A stretch of 64,000 bases of DNA from Streptomyces thermolilacinus SPC6 (GCF_000478605.2 NZ_ASHX02000001.1:2519895-2583894); one strand, 5' to 3'. Shown: positions 22,027 through 31,638, counted from the first letter of the stretch. The notes: a model not told the origin generated them from the sequence alone. Numbers and translations: made by a program.

Positions 22027-22557
22027 TTACTCGGCACCGCCCTGCTCGGCCTGCTTGGCGCGCAGCGCGTCCACGGTGCGGACGAGCTTCGACGGGAGCG
22101 CCTGGAAGAGCGCGGCAGCCTGGGACTGCTTGCCCTTCATGGCGCCCGCCAGCTTGGCGAGCAGAACCTCGCGGGACTCGAGGTCCGCAAGCTTCTTGAT
22201 CTCATCGGCGGACAGCGCCTTGCCGTCAAGGACACCGCCCTTGATGATCAGGTTCGGGTTGTCCTTGGCGAAGTCACGAAGACCCTTCGCCGACTCCACC
22301 GGGTCACCGGTGATGAAGGCGACCGCCGTCGGACCAGTGAACTGGTCGTCCAGCGACGTGATCCCGGCCTCGTTGGCCGCAATCTTGGTCAGCGTGTTCT
22401 TCACCACGGCGTACTGGGCGTTCTCACCGAGCGAACGGCGCAGCTGCTTGAGCTGTGCCACGGTGAGACCGCGGTACTCGGTCAGCACGGCGGCGTTCGA
22501 GCTGCGGAACTTGTCCGTCAGCTCGGCAACCGCAGCAGACTTGTCGGGCCTCGCCAT
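22027..22557 (-). CDS. rplJ: Ribosomal protein L10
   Basis: The product is 176 aa, from ATG 22557 with a strong AAGGAGG; an upstream in-frame ATG at 22683 lies in the leader and is not used. The sequence [34 protein letters not shown] and [11 protein letters not shown] is typical. The last third binds L7/L12. L10 family members repress their own operon by binding the leader. The long untranslated leader (22558 to about 22776) with an internal hairpin is consistent with that. Confidence 0.97.
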   Translation of the reverse strand: MARPDKSAAVAELTDKFRSSNAAVLTEYRGLTVAQLKQLRRSLGENAQYAVVKNTLTKIAANEAGITSLDDQFTGPTAVAFITGDPVESAKGLRDFAKDNPNLIIKGGVLDGKALSADEIKKLADLESREVLLAKLAGAMKGKQSQAAALFQALPSKLVRTVDALRAKQAEQGGAE

Positions 22558-22776
22558 GAGCCTCGGCCTCCTTCCGGGTGATTCGGACCGCGATGGCTGA
22601 AGGAAGGAGACTGGGCAAAACGAAACGCCCCGGCGCAGGCGCACGGGGCGTGACTCGACCGGACGGCATGCCCGGGAGTACATCCACAGTCACCTACGCG
22701 GGCCGTCCGCAGCTAGCGGAATCCTTCGGCGGCTGAACCCCTTCGGGCACAACTACGACCAGCGGTCTTTGGCTTC
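22558..22776 (-). promoter_or_regulatory. rplJ leader (candidate L10 autoregulatory region)
   Basis: This untranslated stretch of about 220 nt precedes rplJ. It contains a stem with CGCCCCG (22650-22644) pairing to CGGGGCG (22632-22626), followed on the transcript by UUUCGUUUU, which looks like a terminator/attenuator. A purine-rich conserved-looking segment lies around 22700-22750. The L10 leader family is known to control rplJL; the match here is by position and structure only. Confidence 0.55.
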
Positions 22777-22782
22777 TGTGGA

Positions 22783-22812
22783 AGCGTACGGGACCGGACA
22801 GCCGTCAAGCAA
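22783..22812 (-). promoter_or_regulatory. Candidate rplJ promoter
   Basis: On the minus strand TTGCTT (22812-22807) and TACGCT (22788-22783) are 18 bp apart. A TTGACG lies just inside. Transcripts would begin near 22776, giving the long leader. Confidence 0.4.
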
Positions 22813-24226
22813 ATCGACCAGAAGCCCCCGATCCGCCCGTCCCCGCACTCGGCGGTACCAGGCCCGAATCGAGCGGAAGGCCCAAGGCCGGCCGGCCCCG
22901 ACCTCCGACCGCCCCAAGCCGCGAACCAGGCAGAGCCCCAGGCCCGTCCTGCCCCGCTTCGGGTGGGTCCCGAGCCTGTCCTTGCGACCGGACAGCCCAC
23001 GACACGGTAGTCCGCCGAGGCACTCCCGAGCCGGGCTCATTGCGCGGGGCAGCGCGAGTCGCTGGGCATGCTCTCTGCCCGTCAGGGCCTGGCCCGTCAG
23101 GGCCTGGCCCGTCAGGGCCTGGCCCGTCAGGGCCTGGCCCGTCAGGGCCTGGCCCGTCAGGGCCTGGCCCGTCAGGGCCTGGCCCGTCAGGGCCTGGCCC
23201 GTCAGGGCCTGGCCCGTCAGGGCCTGGCCCGTCAGGGCCTGGCCCGTCAGGGCCTGGCCCGTCAGGGCCTGGCCCGTCAGGGCCTGGCCCGTCAGGGCCT
23301 GGCCCGTCAGGGCCTGGCCCGTCAGGGCCTGGCCCGTCACGCCCGGGCCCGGATCGCGCGCTAAATCAGGCGGAGGCTCAGGCCCGTGGCCCGGATCGGG
23401 GCCAAGTCCTGGATCGAGCGGAGGCCCTGGTCACGCCCAGAGCCCGGCTCGGGCCGGGGCACGGGGCAACGACCAGGACTGTGGCCACGGGACATGCCCC
23501 CCCGTCCGTCAGGGGCGGGCCCGTCACGCCCGGGGCCCGGATTGGCCGGGAGGCCTGGATCGGGCGGAGGCCCGGTCATGCCCGAGCCCGGGTCGGGCGG
23601 AGGCGCGGGGCAGCGCCCAGGCCAGAGCCGCGGCGCGTGCCCAGGGCCCGGAGCAGGCCGGGCGCCTGCATCAGGCGAAGACAAGGGCCCGAACGCGCTC
23701 GCAGCACACCCGGGACCGGGTCAGGCCCAGGACCAGGTCGAGCACGAGGATCAAACCAGGACGGAGGCCCATCAGGCCGGGCCCGAATCGAGCGGCAGGC
23801 GCAGGCCGGCCCGGACCCGGGTCGTGCCCGGCGCCCGACAGGCCCGAGGCCTGGATCGGGCGGAGGCCGGGGCCCGGGTCAATCACCGAGCCCCGCTCAG
23901 GCTGGGGCACGGGGCAACGACCAGGGCAGTGGTGCGCGGCAACGCCCAGGCGGCCGAGGCTCGGGACATGCACTGCGCCCGACAGGGCCGGGGCTCTGAT
24001 TGAGCGGGAGGCCGAGGTCGGACGGAGGCCCGGTCAGGCCGGGACCGAATCGGTGGCGGCCCGGGTCGTGCCCCAGCCCGGCTCGGGCTGGGGCATGACG
24101 GGCAGCGTCCAGGACAGAGGCGCGGAGCTTGCCCGGGGCCCGGCTCGGGGGCGTTGGAGTGGGGCCGCGTCCAGGCAGAGGCGTCCGTCGGCCGGGGTCC
24201 GGGGCCGGTCGGGGCCCGGGGGTGGA
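22813..24226. other. 1.4-kb repeat-rich intergenic region
   Basis: No gene is supported between the rplJ promoter and the lipoprotein stop. All long open frames here are Pro/Gly/Arg-rich products of extreme GC bias with no ribosome site. Besides the 15-bp array at 23081-23335, longer degenerate repeats fill it. A 22-bp segment beginning GGGGCACGGGGC is identical at 23456-23477 and 23904-23925, and diverged relatives lie near 23596 and 24088. GGATCGGGCGGAGGC-like units recur at 23568, 23853 and elsewhere. The function is unknown. Confidence 0.7.
23081..23335. repeat. Seventeen perfect 15-bp tandem repeats
   Basis: The unit GTCAGGGCCTGGCCC is repeated 17 times without a mismatch, then breaks into GTCACGCCC. 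Each unit contains the dyad GGGCC-T-GGCCC, so the array presents a symmetric site every 15 bp. Five of six frames stay open through it, which produces false ORFs with pentapeptide repeats on both strands. Perfect conservation suggests recent expansion. Confidence 0.95.
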
Positions 24227-25207
24227 TCAGGCGGTGGCGCCCTCGGCGCCTTCCGGGTCCTTCATCGACTCGGAGAGCTTCTCCATCATCTCCATGAAGT
24301 CGAAGGTCTTCGCCGGCGGCGGGGCCTGGACGGCGGCCTTGGTGCCGTAGTCCGAGTACGTCGCGGACATCTGGATCTTTCCGGCGGGCGTCTGCATGCC
24401 GACGTCCATCTTCACCGGGTAGCCGTCCTTGTTGACCCAGACCTCCGTGTCGTACGAGGTCAGGCCGCCCTGCTTCATCTTGGCGACCATCTCGTCGCGC
24501 TGCTTCTGGGAGAGCACGGACAGCGACTTGTTGGCGGCGAGCATCTCCTCGACGGTCAGCGAGCCCTTGTAGTGCTGCGCCTCGACACCGTCGATCTTCT
24601 CCGGGCCGATGTGCTTGAGGTTCGGCGAGTCGAGCAGCAGGGCCAGCTGCTTGGCCGGGTCCTGGTTCATGTTGTCCAGGCCGCCCGTGAGCTGCTTCTG
24701 GACCGCGGCGTCACCGGACTTGGCCGCAAGCGCCTTGAAGTCGAGCTTGAGCCACTCCTTGCCGTCCAGGTCCGCCGACGCCTTGTCGCCCATGTGCATG
24801 TACATGATCTCGTTGACCATGATCATGCGCATCGTGTCGGGGCCGTCCCCCTGGGCGCCCAGCACGCTGGAGCCCTTCATGGTGATGTCCATCATGCCGG
24901 GCTCCCAGCCCATCACGCCGCTCATCTCCATGGTGCCGGCCTCACCGGCCGCTCCCGCGGCACCCGCGGGCACGGTCATGGTCATCCGCACCTTGGCGGA
25001 CTTGGCGGCGGCCGTCTTCTCGTACGCCGTCTGGATCACCTGGAGCGCCGAGGACCACTGCGGCTCGGCGGCCGGCGCGTCCGCGGCCTTCTTCGGGTCG
25101 TCCTTGCCCTCGCTCTTGCCGTCGCCGCTCTGGCAGCCCGCCAGGGCCGCCAGCACCGCCACGGCGACCGTCGAGACTCCCAGGCGCCTGCGTACGGACA
25201 CCTTCAT
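24227..25207 (-). CDS. Secreted lipoprotein, LppX/LprG-like fold
   Basis: The product is 326 aa. I start at ATG 25207 (MKVSVRRRLG) rather than the ATG six codons upstream, because GGGGGTGG lies just before it. The signal peptide ends in a lipobox LAALAGC, so the protein is a lipid-anchored surface protein. The mature part has alternating long beta strands (VRMTMTVPAG, MEMSGVMGWEPGMMDITMKGSS, YDTEVWVNKDGYPVKMDVG) and a C-terminal helix. This resembles LolA/LppX-type lipid-carrier lipoproteins. It sits between rplA and rplJ as in other Streptomyces; its role is not known to me. Confidence 0.8.
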   Translation of the reverse strand: MKVSVRRRLGVSTVAVAVLAALAGCQSGDGKSEGKDDPKKAADAPAAEPQWSSALQVIQTAYEKTAAAKSAKVRMTMTVPAGAAGAAGEAGTMEMSGVMGWEPGMMDITMKGSSVLGAQGDGPDTMRMIMVNEIMYMHMGDKASADLDGKEWLKLDFKALAAKSGDAAVQKQLTGGLDNMNQDPAKQLALLLDSPNLKHIGPEKIDGVEAQHYKGSLTVEEMLAANKSLSVLSQKQRDEMVAKMKQGGLTSYDTEVWVNKDGYPVKMDVGMQTPAGKIQMSATYSDYGTKAAVQAPPPAKTFDFMEMMEKLSESMKDPEGAEGATA

Positions 25208-25288
25208 GGCCCACCCCCACAACACATACGTGCGATCTTCGGTTCACTCGAACGCTAACCCATGCCACTGACACCCTCGCACGAAATA

Positions 25289-25330
25289 AAACCGGCCCCC
25301 GCTCCTCCGGAGAGGTGCGGGGGCCGGTTT
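25289..25330 (-). terminator. Terminator after rplA
   Basis: AAACCGGCCCCCGC (25289-25302) pairs over 14 bases with GCGGGGGCCGGTTT (25317-25330). On the minus strand the stem is followed by TATTTCGT. It separates rplKA from the downstream lipoprotein gene. Confidence 0.85.
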
Positions 25331-25355
25331 CGGACAACCGTGCGAGCCGTCAGGC

Positions 25356-26078
25356 TCAGACCGCGGCCGGGTCCTCCTCGACGAGGAGGTTGCGGGTGCG
25401 GTTGGCGTCCAGCGGGATGCCAGGGCCCATGGTCGTGGAAAGGGTCGCCTTCTTGATGTAGCGGCCCTTCGCGGCGGACGGCTTCAGACGGAGGATCTCC
25501 TCCAGCGCGGCCGCGTAGTTCTCCACCAGCTTGGTCTCGTCGAAGGAGACCTTGCCGATGATGAAGTGCAGGTTCGCGTGCTTGTCGACACGGAACTCGA
25601 TCTTGCCGCCCTTGATGTCCGTCACGGCCTTGGCGACGTCCATCGTGACCGTGCCGGTCTTCGGGTTCGGCATCAGACCACGGGGGCCGAGGACGCGGCC
25701 GAGGCGGCCGACCTTGCCCATGAGGTCCGGGGTGGCGACGACGGCGTCGAAGTCCAGACGCCCCTTCGCGACCTCGTCGATCAGTTCGTCGGAGCCGACG
25801 ATGTCGGCGCCAGCGGCTTCCGCGGCCGCAGCACGGTCACCGGTCGCGAAGACCAGGACCCGGGCGGTCTTGCCGGTGCCGTGCGGAAGGTTCACGGTGC
25901 CGCGGACCATCTGGTCGGCCTTGCGCGGGTCGACGCCCAGGCGGAAGGCGACCTCGACGGTGCCGTCGAACTTGGTGGTGGCGGTGTCCTTGGCGAGACG
26001 GACGGCCTCGAGGGGGGCGTAGTTACGCTCCCGGTCGACCTTGGCGTCCGCGCCGCGGAGAGCCTTGCTGCGCTTCAA
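25356..26078 (-). CDS. rplA: Ribosomal protein L1
   Basis: The product is 240 aa. The start is TTG 26078 ([16 protein letters not shown] follows), with AGGAG six bases upstream; no ATG/GTG is better placed. Conserved segments are [57 protein letters not shown] and the C-terminal [11 protein letters not shown]1 binds 23S rRNA at the E-site stalk, and in many bacteria it represses its own operon. It is cotranscribed with rplK, 80 bp upstream. Confidence 0.96.
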   Translation of the reverse strand: MKRSKALRGADAKVDRERNYAPLEAVRLAKDTATTKFDGTVEVAFRLGVDPRKADQMVRGTVNLPHGTGKTARVLVFATGDRAAAAEAAGADIVGSDELIDEVAKGRLDFDAVVATPDLMGKVGRLGRVLGPRGLMPNPKTGTVTMDVAKAVTDIKGGKIEFRVDKHANLHFIIGKVSFDETKLVENYAAALEEILRLKPSAAKGRYIKKATLSTTMGPGIPLDANRTRNLLVEEDPAAV

Positions 26079-26158
26079 CTTCTTCTCCTGAGTTCGGGTG
26101 TGGAGTCGTGGTCCGGGCCAGCGCGTGGCCCTTCCACAAGAGGACTGACGGGGGCTGT

Positions 26159-26593
26159 TCAGCCCTCGACCGTGATGCCCATGGAACGGGCGGTGCCGGC
26201 GATGATCTTCTCGGCGGCGTCCAGGTCGTTCGCGTTGAGGTCGGGCATCTTGGTGGTGGCGATCTCGCGGACCTGGGCGCTCGTCAGCTTCGCGACCTTG
26301 GTCTTGTGCGGCTCGCCGGAGCCCTTCTCCACACCCGCGGCCTTCAGGATCATCCGCGACGCCGGGGGCGTCTTGGTGATGAAGGTGAAGGAGCGGTCCT
26401 CGTAGACCGTGATCTCCACGGGGATGACCCAGCCACGCTGCGACTCGGTCGCGGCGTTGTAGGCCTTGCAGAACTCCATGATGTTGACGCCGTGCTGACC
26501 CAGCGCGGGGCCGACCGGCGGGGCCGGGTTGGCGGCGCCGGCCTGGATCTGGAGCTTGATAAGCCCCGTGACCTTCTTCTTCTTGGGAGGCAT
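26159..26593 (-). CDS. rplK: Ribosomal protein L11
   Basis: The product is 144 aa, ATG start. [43 protein letters not shown] and the C-terminal rRNA-binding domain ([38 protein letters not shown]) are standard. L11 forms the GTPase-associated centre and is needed for stringent-factor activation. Between it and nusG lie a terminator (26710-26745) and a perfect 14-bp palindrome ATGTCGTACGACAT (26636-26649) in its own leader. Confidence 0.97.
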
Positions 26594-26635
26594 AGCTCTC
26601 TCCGGGTCCTAGTGAGAGTGTTCGGCCGCCATCCG

Positions 26636-26649
26636 ATGTCGTACGACAT
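26636..26649. promoter_or_regulatory. 14-bp palindrome in the rplK leader
   Basis: ATGTCGTACGACAT is a perfect palindrome flanked by ATCCG/ CATCCGGAT, 43 bp before the rplK start. It could be a hairpin in the rplKA leader or an operator. Nothing in the sequence decides between these. Confidence 0.4.
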
Positions 26650-26709
26650 CATCCGGATGGAGGCATACCGCACAACGATAACGGGTATGGCTGCGCGTCC
26701 AAAAACCGA

Positions 26710-26745
26710 GCAGGTCAGAGGGCGGAAGACGCCACTCTGACCTGC
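26710..26745 (-). terminator. Intrinsic terminator after nusG
   Basis: GCAGGTCAGAG (26710-26720) pairs with CTCTGACCTGC (26735-26745). On the minus strand the stem is followed by TCGGTTTTTGG, giving a genuine U-tract. It ends the secE-nusG transcript before rplK. Confidence 0.9.
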
Positions 26746-26772
26746 CCGAGGACTGAACGAGAACCGACGGTG

Positions 26773-27654
26773 TCAGTTCTTCTGGATCTGGTCGAAGCTG
26801 AGCTCGACCGGGGTCTCGCGACCGAAGATCTCGACGAGGCCCTTGACCTTCTTCGAGTCGGCGTTGATCTCGTTGATCGTCGCCTGGAGCGTCGCGAACG
26901 GGCCGTCGGTGACGGTGACGGAGTCGCCGACCTCGAAGTCCAGGACCTGGACCTCGACCTTGCGGGCGGGCGCCGGCTTGCCCTCGGCCTCGGCGGCCTC
27001 GCGGGCGGCCTTCTCCTCGGCCTCCGGGGCGAGCATCTTGACGATCTCGTCCAGCGTCAGCGGGTACGGGTCGTAGGCGTTGCCCACGAAGCCGGTGACG
27101 CCGGGGGTGTTGCGCACGACGCCCCAGGACTCGTTCGTCAGGTCCATGCGGACGAGCACGTAGCCGGGCAGCTTGTTCTGCCGGACGTTCTTGCGCTCGC
27201 CGTTCTTGATCTGGACGATCTCTTCCTCGGGGACCTCGGCCTGGTAGATGAAGTCCTCGACGTTCAGCGAGACGGCGCGCTGCTCCAGGTTGGCCTTCAC
27301 GCGCTTCTCGTAGCCCGCGTAGGTGTGGATCACGTACCACTCGCCGGGGAGGCCGCGCAGCTCCTCGCGGAGCGCGGCGACGGGGTCGACGGGCGCGGCC
27401 GGCTCGGCCTCCTCGTCACCCTCGGTCTCGTCCTCGTCCGCGGCCTCGGTCTCGTCCTCGGCGGCCTCGGCGTCCTGCGCGTCGTCCTCGGTGTCCGCGT
27501 CCTCGGCGGTCTCGTCGTCCTCGTCGCGGACGGTCTCGACGTCCTCGGTCGCCTCGCCGACAGCGGCGTCCGCAGCTTCCGCCTGGTCCTCGTCGGCCGC
27601 CTCGACGACGTCGAGCTCGTCCTGGGCGGACTCGTTCAGGTTCGGGTCAGACAC
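26773..27654 (-). CDS. nusG: Transcription termination/antitermination factor NusG
   Basis: The product is 293 aa from GTG 27654 ([10 protein letters not shown]), with AGGAAGAAG upstream. The first 105 residues are an acidic Asp/Glu/Ala extension typical of Streptomyces NusG. The NGN domain follows ([23 protein letters not shown] ... [13 protein letters not shown]), then a linker, and a C-terminal KOW domain ([24 protein letters not shown]). NusG binds RNA polymerase and links it to Rho or the ribosome. The acidic tail varies in length among relatives and probably is disordered. Confidence 0.95.
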   Translation of the reverse strand: MSDPNLNESAQDELDVVEAADEDQAEAADAAVGEATEDVETVRDEDDETAEDADTEDDAQDAEAAEDETEAADEDETEGDEEAEPAAPVDPVAALREELRGLPGEWYVIHTYAGYEKRVKANLEQRAVSLNVEDFIYQAEVPEEEIVQIKNGERKNVRQNKLPGYVLVRMDLTNESWGVVRNTPGVTGFVGNAYDPYPLTLDEIVKMLAPEAEEKAAREAAEAEGKPAPARKVEVQVLDFEVGDSVTVTDGPFATLQATINEINADSKKVKGLVEIFGRETPVELSFDQIQKN

Positions 27655-27731
27655 GGTGGCTGCTTCTTCCTGGATACAGATGGGGTGGAACATGCGAAAA
27701 GGGGCGCCGGGGTGGGCGCCCTCCGCAGGAA

Positions 27732-28019
27732 TCAGCCGAAGACGTACTTGACTGCTTCCTTGAAGCCGTAGTCGATGCCGGTCACCATGCCGATCATGAT
27801 GACTACGAAGATGATCACAACCGTCGTGTACGTGGTCAGCTGGTTACGAGTGGGCCAGACGACCTTGCGCAGCTCGGCGACGATCTGACGGTAGAAGAGC
27901 GCGAGACGGCCCAGCGGGCCCTTCTTGGCGCGCTTGCCGCCCTTGCGGCCCTTCTTCTTCGACTCCGGCGCTTCGTCCTCAGCATCAGGCATGTCGATGG
28001 AGCCTACGGCGTCCGTCAC
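27732..28019 (-). CDS. secE: Preprotein translocase subunit SecE
   Basis: The product is 95 aa from GTG 28019 ([18 protein letters not shown]), with AGGTGAGAG upstream. It has a charged, Lys-rich N-terminal part, the conserved amphipathic segment [20 protein letters not shown], and one transmembrane helix ([20 protein letters not shown]). It holds SecYEG together in the membrane. It lies 77 bp ahead of nusG and behind tRNA-Trp. Confidence 0.95.
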   Translation of the reverse strand: MTDAVGSIDMPDAEDEAPESKKKGRKGGKRAKKGPLGRLALFYRQIVAELRKVVWPTRNQLTTYTTVVIIFVVIMIGMVTGIDYGFKEAVKYVFG

Positions 28020-28121
28020 GTCTCTCACCTGATTCCGGGTCGGCCGTGCCGCGCCCGGGTGGAGCCGCACGGCGGTGCAATGAAGTACATACCTGCGCAC
28101 ACATCCTGGCGGTGTGTGTAG

Positions 28122-28194
28122 CAGGGCCGGAGGGACTTGAACCCCCAACCGCTGGTTTTGGAGACCAGTGCTCTACCAATTGAGCTACGACCCT
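28122..28194 (-). tRNA. tRNA-Trp (CCA)
   Basis: The minus strand folds as a standard cloverleaf: acceptor AGGGTCG/CGGCCCT, D-arm GCTCAATTGGTAGAGC, anticodon stem-loop ACTGGTCTCCAAAACCAGC with anticodon CCA, and T-arm GGGGGTTCAAGTCCCTC. The discriminator is G, and the 3' CCA is not encoded. It lies upstream of secE on the same strand. Confidence 0.96.
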
Positions 28195-28527
28195 TTGTGG
28201 TTCTCCCCCAACCTACCGCATCCGAAGTGGTGCTCATCGGCGTGGTTGGTGAGGGCCAACGAGCAGAGAGTGTACGTGGTCAGGGCCGCCGCGTCGAACA
28301 GATAGCCCCGGCCGACTTCGCGCCGCCTTCCGGGACCGCCGCTTCCGGCCGCCGACGGGCCCCTCCCCCGGCGCCTTCCCCGACCCCTCGCCCGGCCGGC
28401 GCCCCGGCCCCCGTGCGGAGCCTCCGCGGCCGCTTCCCCGGCCGCTCGGGGAACAGGTGTCCGAGCCCGTGTCCGCTGGGCGAAACCCGTGCGCCCGGCC
28501 TCCGCGCGGTCTGGGACGATGGGCCGT
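28195..28527. other. 333-bp divergent intergenic region, tRNA-Trp / aspC
   Basis: It must hold the promoters for tRNA-Trp-secE-nusG (leftward) and aspC (rightward). I see a Pro/Arg-coding-like GC-rich stretch but no supported gene, and no promoter boxes clear enough to call. TAGGTT at the left edge on the minus strand is the only -10-like element. Confidence 0.5.
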
Positions 28528-29754
28528 ATGAGCGCTGCAACTCCTCCGACCGAGCGCCGGGTCTCCGCCCGCATCGGCGCGATCTCCGAGTCCGCGACCC
28601 TCGCCGTCGACGCCAAGGCCAAGGCCCTCAAGGCCGCCGGGCGCCCGGTGATCGGCTTCGGCGCGGGCGAGCCCGACTTCCCGACGCCCGACTACATCGT
28701 CGAGGCGGCCGTGGAGGCCTGCCGCAACCCGAAGTACCACCGCTACACGCCGGCCGGCGGCCTGCCCGAGCTGAAGGCCGCCATCGCCGCGAAGACGCTG
28801 CGGGACTCCGGGTACGAGGTGGACCCCTCCCAGATCCTCGTCACCAACGGCGGCAAGCAGGCGATCTACGAGGCGTTCGCCGCGATCCTCGACCCGGGCG
28901 ACGAGGTCATCGTCCCGGCCCCGTACTGGACGACGTACCCGGAGTCGATCCGGCTCGCGGGCGGCGTGCCGGTGGAGGTCGTCGCCGACGAGACCACCGG
29001 GTACCGCGTCTCCGTGGAGCAGCTGGAGGCGGCCCGTACGGAGCGCACCAAGGTCGTCCTGTTCGTGTCGCCGTCCAACCCGACGGGCGCCGTCTACACG
29101 CGCGAGGACGCCGAGGCGATCGGCCGCTGGGCGGTCGAGCACGGCCTGTGGGTGCTGACGGACGAGATCTACGAGCACCTCGTGTACGGCGACGCGACGT
29201 TCACCTCGCTGCCGGCGCTCGTGCCCGAGCTGCGCGACAAGTGCGTCGTGGTGAACGGCGTGGCGAAGACGTACGCGATGACGGGCTGGCGCGTCGGGTG
29301 GATCGTCGGCCCGAAGGACGTGGTGAAGGCCGCGACGAACCTCCAGTCGCACGCCACGTCCAACGTGTCGAACGTCGCCCAGGTGGCCGCGCTCGCCGCC
29401 GTCTCGGGGAACCTGGACGCGGTCGCGGAGATGCGCACGGCGTTCGACCGGCGCCGCCAGACGATCGTGCGGATGCTGAACGAGATCGACGGCGTGGTCT
29501 GCCCGACGCCGGAGGGCGCGTTCTACGCGTACCCGTCGGTGAAGGGGCTGCTCGGCAAGGACATCCGGGGCAAGCGCCCGCAGACGTCCGTGGAGCTGGC
29601 GGCGCTGATCCTGGACGAGGCCGAGGTCGCCGTCGTACCGGGTGAGGCGTTCGGTACGCCGGGCTACCTGCGGCTGTCCTACGCGCTGGGCGACGAGGAC
29701 CTGGTCGAGGGCGTGTCGCGGATGCAGAAGCTGCTGGCGGAGGCGCGCGACTGA
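28528..29754 (+). CDS. aspC: Aspartate aminotransferase (class I PLP-dependent)
   Basis: The product is 408 aa from the ATG of [11 protein letters not shown]; an ATG three codons earlier is possible. Fold-type I features are present: [13 protein letters not shown] near the start, [11 protein letters not shown], the [10 protein letters not shown] substrate loop, DEIYEHLVY, the PLP lysine in [16 protein letters not shown], and the C-terminal Arg in [12 protein letters not shown]. It converts aspartate and 2-oxoglutarate to oxaloacetate and glutamate. Its place beside secE is the normal Streptomyces arrangement. Confidence 0.93.
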   Translation: MSAATPPTERRVSARIGAISESATLAVDAKAKALKAAGRPVIGFGAGEPDFPTPDYIVEAAVEACRNPKYHRYTPAGGLPELKAAIAAKTLRDSGYEVDPSQILVTNGGKQAIYEAFAAILDPGDEVIVPAPYWTTYPESIRLAGGVPVEVVADETTGYRVSVEQLEAARTERTKVVLFVSPSNPTGAVYTREDAEAIGRWAVEHGLWVLTDEIYEHLVYGDATFTSLPALVPELRDKCVVVNGVAKTYAMTGWRVGWIVGPKDVVKAATNLQSHATSNVSNVAQVAALAAVSGNLDAVAEMRTAFDRRRQTIVRMLNEIDGVVCPTPEGAFYAYPSVKGLLGKDIRGKRPQTSVELAALILDEAEVAVVPGEAFGTPGYLRLSYALGDEDLVEGVSRMQKLLAEARD

Positions 29755-29778
29755 CCTGGTTGGTATCAGGGACCTGTG

Positions 29779-29814
29779 CGGGCCCGGCCGAGCTCTTGGC
29801 CGGGCCCGTTCTTT
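29779..29814 (+). terminator. Terminator after aspC
   Basis: CGGGCCCGGCC (29779-29789) pairs with GGCCGGGCCCG (29798-29808) around GAGCTCTT, followed by TTCTTT. Confidence 0.9.
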
Positions 29815-29882
29815 CGTTCCCGGGGGTACCCGTTCGGCGAAAGGGGCTGTTTCGGGGCGCCGGTCTGCGGCAGGATCCACGA

Positions 29883-30905
29883 ATGGAGCACGTCCGCGAT
29901 CTGAAACTGCTGCCGAAGGCCCATCTGCATCTGCACTTCACGGGCTCGATGCGGCCGTCCACCCTGCTGGAGCTGGCCGACAAGTACGGCGTCCACCTGC
30001 CCGACGCGCTGACCGGCGGGGAGCCGCCGGACCTGCGGGCCACCGACGAGCGCGGCTGGTTCCGGTTCCAGCGGCTGTACGACATCGCCCGGTCGTGCCT
30101 GCGGGAGCCGGACGACATCCGGCGCCTGGTGCTGGAGGCCGCCGAGGAGGACGTACGGGACGGGTCGGGGTGGCTGGAGATCCAGGTGGACCCCACCTCG
30201 TACGCGCCGAGACTGGGCGGTCTCATCCCGGCGCTGGAGATCATCCTGGACGCGGTGCACGCGGCCTCGCGGGACACGGGCCTGGGGATCAGGGTCGTCG
30301 TGGCGGCCAACCGGATGAAGCACCCGCTGGACGCGCGCACGCTGGCCCGGCTGGCGGTGCGGTACGCGGACCGGGGCGTGGTCGGGTTCGGACTGTCGAA
30401 CGACGAGCGGCGCGGGATGGCGCGGGACTTCGACCGGGCGTTCGCGATCGCGCGGGAGGGCGGGCTGCTGGCCGCGCCGCACGGCGGTGAGCTGACGGGC
30501 CCGGCGTCCGTACGGGACTGCTTGGACGATCTGCGGGCGGCGCGCATCGGGCACGGCGTACGGGCGGTGGAGGACCCGCGGCTGCTGCGGCGGCTCGCCG
30601 ACAAGGGCGTGACCTGCGAGGTGTGCCCGGCGTCGAACGTGGCGCTCGGGGTGTACGAGAAGCCCGAGCACGTACCGCTGCGGACGTTGTTCGACGCGGG
30701 CGTGCCGTTGGCGCTGGGGGCGGACGACCCGCTGCTGTTCGGGGCGCGGCTGGCGGACCAGTACGAGATCGCGCGGCGCCACCACGGCTTCACGGACGCC
30801 GAGCTGGCGGAGCTGGCGCGGCAGTCGGTGCTGGGGTCGGTGGCGCCGGAGGACATCCGCGCGAAGCTGCTGTCCGGGATCGACGCGTGGCTGGCCCAGG
30901 GGTGA
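29883..30905 (+). CDS. Adenosine deaminase-family hydrolase
   Basis: The product is 340 aa, ATG start; no strong ribosome site. Metal and catalytic motifs of the adenosine deaminase family are visible: KAHLHLHFTGSM (HxH) at residues 12-23, HGGE near 200, IGHGV near 221 and LGADDPLLF near 279, where the usual Asp-Asp pair sits. It would hydrolyse adenosine or a related 6-aminopurine to the 6-oxo product; exact substrate within the family (adenosine, adenine or a modified purine) cannot be told from sequence alone. It is transcribed alone. Confidence 0.85.
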   Translation: MEHVRDLKLLPKAHLHLHFTGSMRPSTLLELADKYGVHLPDALTGGEPPDLRATDERGWFRFQRLYDIARSCLREPDDIRRLVLEAAEEDVRDGSGWLEIQVDPTSYAPRLGGLIPALEIILDAVHAASRDTGLGIRVVVAANRMKHPLDARTLARLAVRYADRGVVGFGLSNDERRGMARDFDRAFAIAREGGLLAAPHGGELTGPASVRDCLDDLRAARIGHGVRAVEDPRLLRRLADKGVTCEVCPASNVALGVYEKPEHVPLRTLFDAGVPLALGADDPLLFGARLADQYEIARRHHGFTDAELAELARQSVLGSVAPEDIRAKLLSGIDAWLAQG

Positions 30906-31015
30906 GCGGCGCGGGGCCGTACGGCAGGGGCGGGCGGGGCTGAGCGGCGCGACGCTGTGCCGGTTGGCGGGGCTGGGCGGCGCCGCGCCCTGCCGGGTGG
31001 CGGGGTGGCGGGCGG

Positions 31016-31612
31016 TCAGGCGATGCCGGTGAGCAGGGTGCGGGCGAGGGCGGCGGCGAAGGTGTCCACGTCCTGCGGAGGCTCCTTGCCGACGGTCGCG
31101 TCGTAGGCGAAGGCGCGCTGGGCGCAGGCGCCGAGGAGCAGGGACGCGGCGGCGAAGGTGTCGGCGCCGGGGCTGATGCGGCCGGCGTCGCGCTCGACGC
31201 GGAGGTAGGCGTCGAGGGCCTCGATGGGGGTGTGCGGGCCGGTGCCCATGTCCCGCATGGCCTGGTAGTGGCGGGCCTTGAGCCGGGTCTCGGCGTACAG
31301 CGACGCGGCGATCGGGAAGCTCTCGGCGTAGAAGAGGGCGGCCTGGCTGGCGATCTCGGTGAGGTTCCGCTCGACGCTGCGGCCGTCGGCGCCCGGGTCG
31401 GCGGCGAGCCGGTCGATGAGGGGGCCCAGCGTGGGGAGGCGCTCCCGCAGGACGGCGGCGAACAGCTCCTCCTTGCTCGCGTAGTACTTGTAGAGCGCCG
31501 CCTCGGAGCACTCGGCCGCCCTGGCGATCTCCTTGGTCGTGGTGCGGGCGAGGCCGACCGTGCGCCACAGGTCGTGGGCGGCGTCGAGGATCCGTTCCCG
31601 TGCGGGCTTCAT
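31016..31612 (-). CDS. TetR-family repressor
   Basis: The product is 198 aa, ATG start. The N-terminal HTH (ERILDAAHDLWRTVGLARTTTKEIARAAECSEAALYKYYASKEELF) is a textbook TetR domain. The C-terminal two-thirds is an all-helical ligand-binding domain of unknown specificity. It is divergent from the NAD(P)-binding protein gene at 31715, with two identical-type dyads between them, so it very likely represses that gene and itself. Confidence 0.92.
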   Translation of the reverse strand: MKPARERILDAAHDLWRTVGLARTTTKEIARAAECSEAALYKYYASKEELFAAVLRERLPTLGPLIDRLAADPGADGRSVERNLTEIASQAALFYAESFPIAASLYAETRLKARHYQAMRDMGTGPHTPIEALDAYLRVERDAGRISPGADTFAAASLLLGACAQRAFAYDATVGKEPPQDVDTFAAALARTLLTGIA

Positions 31613-31638
31613 GGGCGGCTCCGGGCTTGCGCTTGACG

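Noticed and set aside
23081..23335. CRISPR array
   Set aside because: The units are directly contiguous and only 15 bp, with no unique spacers and no cas genes nearby.
22753..23340. Pentapeptide-repeat protein (TGQAL units) on the minus strand
   Set aside because: The repeat appears because a 15-bp DNA unit is open in five of six frames. The unit does not have the A(D/N)Lxx pattern properly placed, there is no ribosome site, and the rest of the frame is Arg/Gly-rich noise.
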